In this document: piece after piece, positions 54,560 through 61,315 of the stretch
Position numbering within the stretch: position 1 is the first letter of the stretch
Layout of the letters: each line of letters begins with the position of its first letter
Origin: Algibacter miyuki
GTDB lineage: Bacteria; Bacteroidota; Bacteroidia; Flavobacteriales; Flavobacteriaceae
Length of the DNA: 64,000 bases
Reading direction: 5' to 3' (one strand)
Assembly: GCF_042427745.1 (NCBI RefSeq)
Contig: NZ_JBHMFA010000005.1
Translations under genes and position numbers: made by a program
The notes under the pieces: model-generated
Database searches by the model: none
Told to the model about the DNA's origin: nothing
What the model saw: the letters and a program-made list of their open reading frames with translations, nothing else

Positions 54560-54678
54560 CATTAAACATAAAAAATAGAGGTGATTTACATTTAATATTG
54601 TGCAATTATATTAATCTGATATTTTTGTTATCAAAAAGCATAAATAAGCTACTATTTATTAATGCTTTTGAATATCAT

Positions 54679-55656
54679 TTATTTTGCGAAATTGAAATTT
54701 CTTGAAGAGACTTTATCTTCTGACGGAAAATCGTCAGGTAATTCTGTCTGAGTTACTTTATTTGTTGCAGCCCACTCTACCCCACGTTTTAATAAGGTTA
54801 TAAAACCTACACATTCAAACGACTGTGTATCGTGCCCCAAAGTGGTGTGAAATATTCTGCCTTTACCATAATCGATAACCATAGCCACAGGTTCTTTTTG
54901 CTCTAATTCAGGCTTTTTCTTTGTAGATACTGCCGTTGCTAAAATGGTTACATTTTCTGCAGGCCCTCTCATAAAAGCGTAACACTCGTCTGGTGCATGC
55001 ATCCAAACCTTTGGCATTCCTTTTGTAATTGGGTGCTCGGTATTATAATTTGTTACGGCAAAAGCCTCTCTTTTACCATGAGTTCCTCCTTTGCCAGGGC
55101 TGTAATCTTTTTTGGGCTTATTGTCTTTGTCAATATATAAATAAGGTCCATGCTTTTCAGTTCGTCCGCCCCAACCACCTATAGCAATCATTTCATTATA
55201 GGCTGTCCATTCCGGGAAACTATTATCGGCTGCATGCACACTCACAAAGCCTCCTCCTTTTTTAATATATTTTTCAAAGTTCTTCTGAACTTTCTCTGGC
55301 CAAGACGCTGCTTTGTATCCAAAATTAGAAATTACCACATCGTACTTTGAAAATTTAGGATTAAAATCGGGATCTGTTTTCGGCTTCCCTTCAACACCTT
55401 CAGCAACATTCGCAAAACCTAACCAATCTTTATGTTCTTCACTATTATTTAAATATTTAGTTCGCGCAATATCAACCGTAAACATGCCTGTTTCTTCAAG
55501 ATATTGTTTCATCATAATCGTTGATTTTGGCCAAACCGTATGGTTATTTTGTCCGTCAACAATAAGCACTTTTATTTTACCCTTAATTGGATTAGATGAA
55601 TAGCTATTACTAATAAAACAAAGACTTATTAGTAAAACAACAATACGATTTATCAT
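54679..55656 (-). CDS. ThuA-like secreted protein
   Basis: 325 residues with a signal peptide (about 1-20, ending YSSN). ThuA/glutamine-amidotransferase-like fold: KVLIVDGQNNHTVWPKS, YDVVISNFGY, GGGFVSVHAADNSFPEW, AIGGWGGR, HPITKGMP, YGKGRIFHTTLGHD. ThuA is linked to trehalose 3-keto metabolism in rhizobia. Last gene of a five-gene carbohydrate operon, 15 bases after the DUF1080 gene. The biochemical role is not established. Confidence 0.88.
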   Translation of the reverse strand: MINRIVVLLISLCFISNSYSSNPIKGKIKVLIVDGQNNHTVWPKSTIMMKQYLEETGMFTVDIARTKYLNNSEEHKDWLGFANVAEGVEGKPKTDPDFNPKFSKYDVVISNFGYKAASWPEKVQKNFEKYIKKGGGFVSVHAADNSFPEWTAYNEMIAIGGWGGRTEKHGPYLYIDKDNKPKKDYSPGKGGTHGKREAFAVTNYNTEHPITKGMPKVWMHAPDECYAFMRGPAENVTILATAVSTKKKPELEQKEPVAMVIDYGKGRIFHTTLGHDTQSFECVGFITLLKRGVEWAATNKVTQTELPDDFPSEDKVSSRNFNFAK

Positions 55657-55670
55657 AATTTATATTTTTT

Positions 55671-56462
55671 TTATAATTCTCTAACCCAAATATTTCTATA
55701 GCTAACGCCGCTATTATCGCGATGATCTTGTAATTTAATTGGCGCTTTTCCATGTGGTTTGTTTTTGGGCCACCCAATAAACTGAGTTGTTCCTTTAATT
55801 TTGTAATGATCTTGGATTAATACACCATTGTGAAGTACCGTTATGGTACCAGATTCTGTTTTTTCTCCGGCATCATTAAATTTGGGTGCGTGATAAATAA
55901 TATCATAAACATTCCAATCTCCCGTTTTTGAAGATGCTTTAGCCAATGGCGTACCTTGCTTGTAGATAGACCCCACTTGACCATTAACATAGGTTTCGTT
56001 ATCATTATTATCTAAAACCTGTACTTCATACCTGTTTTGAATAAACACACCACTATTAGATCGATGTTGGCCATCTCCTCTTATTTCTTTGGAAGATTTC
56101 CACTCTATATGCAGTTGCATATCGCCAAAATTACGTTTGGTTTGAATATCGCCTGCCTTGTTTTTAACAGTCATACTCTTATCTGGGTTTAAAACCCAAT
56201 TCACATTTGAAGAATCGGTGGAAGACACCCATTCCTCAAAATTAGAACCGTTAAATAATACAATCGCATCCGACGGAATTTTAGTTTCCTCGTCTACTGT
56301 AACAACTTTAGGCTTGGGCCCCCAAACTTCAGTTTCTTTTGGCTTTTTGGGTTCAATTAAGCCTTTATTCATTTCAACCTTTTCGTTTGAAACAACACTT
56401 ACAACCTTTTTACTACAAGATGCAACAACGAAGACTATTAAAATGACTAAACTTTTATTCAT
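55671..56462 (-). CDS. DUF1080 lipoprotein (3-keto-disaccharide hydrolase family)
   Basis: 263 residues. Lipobox VVASC (Cys16), then a linker and a beta-jelly-roll DUF1080 domain: AIVLFNGSNFEEWV, DMQLHIEWK, NSGVFIQNRYEVQVLD and the C-terminal DHRDNSGVSYRNIWVREL. Members have been shown to act on 3-keto-glycosides or 3-keto-disaccharides. Overlaps the sugar isomerase/epimerase stop by one base. Envelope-located, whereas the oxidoreductase and isomerase neighbours have no signal peptide. Confidence 0.88.
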   Translation of the reverse strand: MNKSLVILIVFVVASCSKKVVSVVSNEKVEMNKGLIEPKKPKETEVWGPKPKVVTVDEETKIPSDAIVLFNGSNFEEWVSSTDSSNVNWVLNPDKSMTVKNKAGDIQTKRNFGDMQLHIEWKSSKEIRGDGQHRSNSGVFIQNRYEVQVLDNNDNETYVNGQVGSIYKQGTPLAKASSKTGDWNVYDIIYHAPKFNDAGEKTESGTITVLHNGVLIQDHYKIKGTTQFIGWPKNKPHGKAPIKLQDHRDNSGVSYRNIWVREL

Positions 56463-57514
56463 TAAATTCCAAGTATACTTTTCAAAAATTCTTGATCTGG
56501 TTTCGCACCTGCAAAATCGTCAAAACTACGTTCGGCAGCTTCAATTATATGTTTCTGAATAAATGGCGCACCTTCTCTTGCTCCTTGAGCTGAAGATTTT
56601 ATACAACATTCCCATTCCATAACCGCCCAAACATCGCAATCGTATTTGGTTAGTTTAGTGAAAATACTTTTGAAATCAACTTGACCATCACCCAAAGATC
56701 TGAAACGACCTGCACGATCTTGCCAATCCGAATAACCTCCGTAAACACCTTGTTTTCCAGACATATTGAATTCAGCATCCTTCACGTGAAAGGCTTTAAT
56801 ACGTTCGTGGTAATAATCGATAAACTTTAAATAATCTAACTGTTGAAGTACAAAATGACTTGGATCGTAAAGAATATTGGCTCGTTTATGATTTCCTGTA
56901 GCTTCTAAAAAACGTTCGAAAGACACACCATCATGTAAATCTTCACCTGGGTGAAGTTCATAACAGATATCCACATTATGTTCATCAAAGTGATTTAAAA
57001 TTGGCAACCAACGTTTTGCTAATTCTTCAAAACCCATTTCCACCAAACCTTGCGGACGTTGTGGCCATGGATACATGGTGTGCCATAATAAAGCCCCCGA
57101 AAAGGAAGCGTGAGATTTTAAGCCCAATCTACCACTTGCGGTTCCTGATTTTTTAACAAAATCGATAGCCCATTCTGTTCTCGCTTTAGGATTACCTTTA
57201 ACTGCATCTGGAGCAAAACCATCAAATAAGGTATCATAAGCTGGGTTTACTGCAACTAATTGCCCTTGTAAATGTGTTGACAATTCGGTGATTTCTAAAC
57301 CATACGAATTCACTTTTCCTTTTAACTCATCGCAATAGGTTTGACTTCCCGCAGCTGTTTCTATATCAATTAATCCGGTTTCCCAAGTTGGAATTTGAAT
57401 TCCTTTATAACCTAAATCGGCCGCCCATTTACACAAATTATCTAAAGTGTCGAATGGCGCTTCGCTTCCTGCGAATTGCGCTAAAAATATTGCTGGTCCT
57501 TTTATTGTTTTCAT
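56462..57514 (-). CDS. Sugar phosphate isomerase/epimerase-like TIM-barrel protein
   Basis: 350 residues of the xylose-isomerase-like TIM-barrel family (AP endonuclease 2). Likely metal ligands in order: Glu in CYELHPGE, Asp/His in YDPSHF, His in FHVKD and Glu in VMEWE. Cytosolic. In 3-keto-glycoside pathways such proteins act as epimerases or lyases on keto-sugars; the substrate here is unknown. 15 bases after the Gfo/Idh gene. Confidence 0.88.
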   Translation of the reverse strand: MKTIKGPAIFLAQFAGSEAPFDTLDNLCKWAADLGYKGIQIPTWETGLIDIETAAGSQTYCDELKGKVNSYGLEITELSTHLQGQLVAVNPAYDTLFDGFAPDAVKGNPKARTEWAIDFVKKSGTASGRLGLKSHASFSGALLWHTMYPWPQRPQGLVEMGFEELAKRWLPILNHFDEHNVDICYELHPGEDLHDGVSFERFLEATGNHKRANILYDPSHFVLQQLDYLKFIDYYHERIKAFHVKDAEFNMSGKQGVYGGYSDWQDRAGRFRSLGDGQVDFKSIFTKLTKYDCDVWAVMEWECCIKSSAQGAREGAPFIQKHIIEAAERSFDDFAGAKPDQEFLKSILGI

Positions 57515-57528
57515 ACTTTAATATTATT

Positions 57529-58662
57529 TTATAAATCTAGCCACACATTACCAGATTGGTGAGATTCTACACATTTTTCAATAAACTTCATTCCACGAAC
57601 ACCATCATAAACATTTATAAATTCCCCGTTATCATAGTCTAAACCACGAATTGCTTTTGCAACTCCGTAATAAATATTACCCATAGAATCGAAAATTCCT
57701 TCTGGATGCCCTGGAGGTAATTTTGTTCCATCTAAAGACACCTCTCCATTATAGGCATGCCCCGGTTTTAATATTTGAACTGGTTTATCATCGGTTAAAT
57801 GGTATAAGAAATTTGGATTTTCTTGCTCCCAATTAAATCCACCTTTAGAGCCATAAATTTTCACTGTAAGTCCATTTTCTTCACCTGTTGCAATTTGACT
57901 TGCTCGAATAACACCTTTTGAATAATCGGAAAAACGGATTAACACCGTACCATCAACATCGAGTTGTACATCTTCGTAACGTGTGTTAAGGTCCGCTAAA
58001 ATAGTTTTCACTTCCTTGCCTGTTAAGTATTCCGCCATATTAAAAGCATGAGTGCCAATATCTCCAATACAACTACTAATTCCTGCTTTTGTAGGATCTA
58101 ATCGCCAAATGGTTTCACGCACTTTTTTGTCATGAAGTATTGGATTTATCCAACCTTGATAATATTGAATATCTACTTTATGGACTTCACCAATTACGCC
58201 AGATTGAATCATTTCGCGCATTTGCCTAACTATTGGATATCCTGTATATGTATAAGTTACTGCAAAAACTGTTTGTGCTTTTTTAACAGCCTCTTCGAGT
58301 ATCACTGCTTCTTCAAGCGACGTTGTTAATGGCTTTTCACAAATAACATGGAAGCCATTATCTACTAATTTTTTCGCCATAGGAAAATGTAAAAAATTAG
58401 GAGTTAATACTGAAACAACCTGAATTCTTTCATCTTCTGAAAGCTTAGCCTCTCCAGCTACAAAAGCATCTAAATCTTTATAAATACGATTGGTTGGAAG
58501 CCCTATTTCTTCCGCGAAAGCGATACTTTTATCAATATCTGGATTAAAAACACCACCAACAATTTCAAATTGATCATGCATAGCCGAAGCCACTCTATGA
58601 AGTACGCCAATTAACGAGTCGCCGCCTCCACCTAAAATGCCTAGTTTAATTTTTTTTGCCAT
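57529..58662 (-). CDS. Gfo/Idh/MocA family oxidoreductase
   Basis: 377 residues. NAD site GILGGGGDSLIG near the start, catalytic CEKPLT, and GDIGTHAFNMAEYL in the second domain. No Tat or Sec signal. The family includes glycoside 3-dehydrogenases, inositol dehydrogenases and others; with ThuA and DUF1080 next to it, oxidation of a sugar at C3 is the best guess. 66 bases after the MFS gene. Confidence 0.9.
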   Translation of the reverse strand: MAKKIKLGILGGGGDSLIGVLHRVASAMHDQFEIVGGVFNPDIDKSIAFAEEIGLPTNRIYKDLDAFVAGEAKLSEDERIQVVSVLTPNFLHFPMAKKLVDNGFHVICEKPLTTSLEEAVILEEAVKKAQTVFAVTYTYTGYPIVRQMREMIQSGVIGEVHKVDIQYYQGWINPILHDKKVRETIWRLDPTKAGISSCIGDIGTHAFNMAEYLTGKEVKTILADLNTRYEDVQLDVDGTVLIRFSDYSKGVIRASQIATGEENGLTVKIYGSKGGFNWEQENPNFLYHLTDDKPVQILKPGHAYNGEVSLDGTKLPPGHPEGIFDSMGNIYYGVAKAIRGLDYDNGEFINVYDGVRGMKFIEKCVESHQSGNVWLDL

Positions 58663-58727
58663 TATTATTTTCGTTATTATTTTATATGATAAAACGCAGC
58701 TTTCTTATAAATTCAATAATAAATTTA

Positions 58728-59900
58728 TTATGCCTTTGCCGCTTTGTCTCTTTTTTTCATGTAAATATTTAAACCGATAAATGCTACAATAAGGATTGCC
58801 GGTAAAATAGACATGGTTCTTAACGCTTCAGAAGCATTTGCATCGTCCATTAATTTACCCATAATAGGTAATACTAATGATACTGAAAACATTCCTGCGC
58901 CCCCCATAATGGATAATCCAAGCGCTCCTGTTTCTGGTAAATATTCTGCAACAAAACCTAACATAGTTGGCCAAAAGAAAGTAACTCCAATTGCAAAAAC
59001 TGCTGCTGCAACAAAGGTCATTCCACCACTAGTAACGGTTAATAACCAAAGTCCTATAAAGGTAAAAATTGCTGAATATAAAAGCATTCCGGAAGGCTTT
59101 AATTTATGAACCACTTGCCCTGCAAATAAACGTCCTAAAGCCATAATTCCGTTAATAAATGCTAATACTAAAAGGGGTACTGCTACCGATTCTTTTAACA
59201 AAGATTCTATACGTTGCGTGGTTCCTAATTCTGAAGCTGCTGTTAAGAGCATGCAAAACACCATAAATAAGAATAAAGGTTTCCCGACGCTTGAGAACAT
59301 TTTTTTATTACTAACGCCCATTTGCACACGCTCGGTAAGCGGAAAAACTTGTCCGAAAAACAAAACGCCATACGCTATTAAAGGCACAAATAAAGTAGCC
59401 ACCATAATTTGCCAGCTTAAGCCCATAACATCCATAATAAGCCAACCTACAATGGACCCAATTACGATACCGCCTGGAAACCATACGTGAAATCGGTTTA
59501 ACATTTTTGTTTTTTCGTTGGTATACATGGAAGCTATCATCGGGTTTAAAGCCGCTTCTACCATACCATTACCAATACCTACAAATAAGGTAGCTAAAAA
59601 TAAGGACGACATAGAATCTGCCATAATAGTCCAAACAATACCAACGGCATGCATGATAAAGGCAATCCATGTAATTTTTTTAATGCCGAGAAAATCAACC
59701 ATAGGACCTCCAAAAATCATGGCAATTGTAAATCCGAAAAAAGCGGGTGTAAAGGCGTAGCCTATTTGCTCTAAGGTTAACCCAACGCCTTCGGGTCCGA
59801 AAACGGTTTCTAATCTTGCGCGAATAGCAAAAGTCATTGCTGTTGTAATCAAAGCTAAACAACTTCCTAGAAAAAGTCGTTTCGTATTAATGTTTTCCAT
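58728..59900 (-). CDS. MFS transporter
   Basis: 390 residues, about twelve hydrophobic segments; the MFS loop 2-3 motif appears as GGPMVDFLGIKKI. Basic C-terminus (KKRDKAAKA). Inner-membrane sugar (or derivative) importer by context. First gene of the minus-strand operon; the AraC gene lies 172 bases upstream. Confidence 0.92.
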   Translation of the reverse strand: MENINTKRLFLGSCLALITTAMTFAIRARLETVFGPEGVGLTLEQIGYAFTPAFFGFTIAMIFGGPMVDFLGIKKITWIAFIMHAVGIVWTIMADSMSSLFLATLFVGIGNGMVEAALNPMIASMYTNEKTKMLNRFHVWFPGGIVIGSIVGWLIMDVMGLSWQIMVATLFVPLIAYGVLFFGQVFPLTERVQMGVSNKKMFSSVGKPLFLFMVFCMLLTAASELGTTQRIESLLKESVAVPLLVLAFINGIMALGRLFAGQVVHKLKPSGMLLYSAIFTFIGLWLLTVTSGGMTFVAAAVFAIGVTFFWPTMLGFVAEYLPETGALGLSIMGGAGMFSVSLVLPIMGKLMDDANASEALRTMSILPAILIVAFIGLNIYMKKRDKAAKA

Positions 59901-60072
59901 TTTAAAATATTTAGTTGGTTTAGTTGGTGTTCAAATTACATCACTGAAATCAATGATATTCCTGAAATTAAAATTCAAGCGAATTTCAGCAAAAACAATA
60001 GCTGTAATTTTTACTTAGTGAAAATAGAACATTGAATTGATAACAATGTGTATAATTATTCAATGAAAGAAT

Positions 60073-61104
60073 TTATACACTAGTTAAATCTGCTACAGCA
60101 TGTTGTAGCCTATAACTATTAGGAGAACATTTTTCGTGTTTTTTAAACACGGTTGCAAAGTACTGACTTGTTGCAAAACCAGACATATAAGCGACTTCTG
60201 CGATAGTTAAGTCGGCGTTTTCTTGAAGTAATTTTTTGGATAAATCTAAACGTTTCATGGTTAAATAACGCATAGGCGTTACGTTTGTTAAACGTTTACA
60301 ATGATGGGTAAAACGTGTAACACCAACACCAGCAGACTCGGCCATAAGTTCTACCGTCCAGTTTTCTGAAAGCGTATTTCCTAATTCATCTAAAAAGAAT
60401 TTTACACTTCGAGAACTATCGGTTAATGATTCATTTAAAACAATATCTTCTGTATTCAACAAATCTAGTAACAGAATTAGCAAATAATTTACGAGCAACC
60501 GTATTCGTGATGCGCTACTTCCTGCAACATCTGAATTAATGGCTTTATAAATCCGAAGAAAACAATCGCGCACCTTTTGATCGGTTTTCCAAACAAACTT
60601 TTCATTCTGACGTAAAATCGTGGTTAACCTCCCTAAATCTTGAGGTGTTAAAGTAATCCATTCGGGCCAAACCCAATCTTGATGCGGTCTACGAACACCT
60701 AAATCTAAAATAACCCAATAGATTTTCCCCATACCTACTGCTGGGTTTCCTACGCGATGCGCTTCCCAAGGTCGAGTAATAGTTATATGGTTTGGTGTGA
60801 GTAAAACTTCTTTATTTTCCTGTCCATAAGGCATGGTTCCGGATTCTAAAAAATGAAATTCGATACCTTCATTTCTATGCCAATCTAACCCCCAATCTTG
60901 TGGTTCATTAGCATCCCAGTACCCAATACTATTAAGTCCAATGGTATTTTCATCCAAACGATCGCCCGGATAAGTATGTCTAGCTAATGCTTTAAACTTA
61001 ATTTTCTTTCTATCAAAAGCATCAATTAACGGCAAACATGTATCGGCATGGTAAACAATACCATCAGCTTGATAAGGCTCAATATTTACTTTGTTTATTT
61101 TCAC
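60073..61104 (-). CDS. AraC family transcriptional regulator
   Basis: 343 residues. N-terminal cupin-like sensing part (IEFHFLESGTMPYGQ; ITITRPWEAHRVG), C-terminal AraC DNA-binding domain (about 240-340: WTVELMAESAGVGVTRFTHHCKRLTNVTPMRYL, split here, then IAEVAYMSGFATSQYFATVFKK). It is divergent from the TonB receptor gene (211 bases apart) and upstream of the MFS operon, so it may control both. Confidence 0.94.
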   Translation of the reverse strand: MKINKVNIEPYQADGIVYHADTCLPLIDAFDRKKIKFKALARHTYPGDRLDENTIGLNSIGYWDANEPQDWGLDWHRNEGIEFHFLESGTMPYGQENKEVLLTPNHITITRPWEAHRVGNPAVGMGKIYWVILDLGVRRPHQDWVWPEWITLTPQDLGRLTTILRQNEKFVWKTDQKVRDCFLRIYKAINSDVAGSSASRIRLLVNYLLILLLDLLNTEDIVLNESLTDSSRSVKFFLDELGNTLSENWTVELMAESAGVGVTRFTHHCKRLTNVTPMRYLTMKRLDLSKKLLQENADLTIAEVAYMSGFATSQYFATVFKKHEKCSPNSYRLQHAVADLTSV

Positions 61105-61266
61105 TGAAATTATTTAAACATTTGCACCTTGCAAATTACACATTTATTTTCAATAATTAAAAGGCTTTATTTTTTTAACATAAATACACTTATAAACCTT
61201 AAAAAAACGACTTTTGTTTGAATGCTTTCATTGGTTTAATATAGACAGAAATGCGGATATATTTTA

Positions 61267-61274
61267 TAAATTTG
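61267..61274 (+). promoter_or_regulatory. Candidate -7 box before the TonB receptor
   Basis: TAAATTTG, an exact TAnnTTTG match 42 bases before the start codon. No TTG lies at the expected distance upstream, so activator dependence (perhaps the AraC protein) would fit. Confidence 0.35.
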
Positions 61275-61315
61275 CAACCTAATAATATAAACCAACTATT
61301 ATTCTCCTTAAACTT

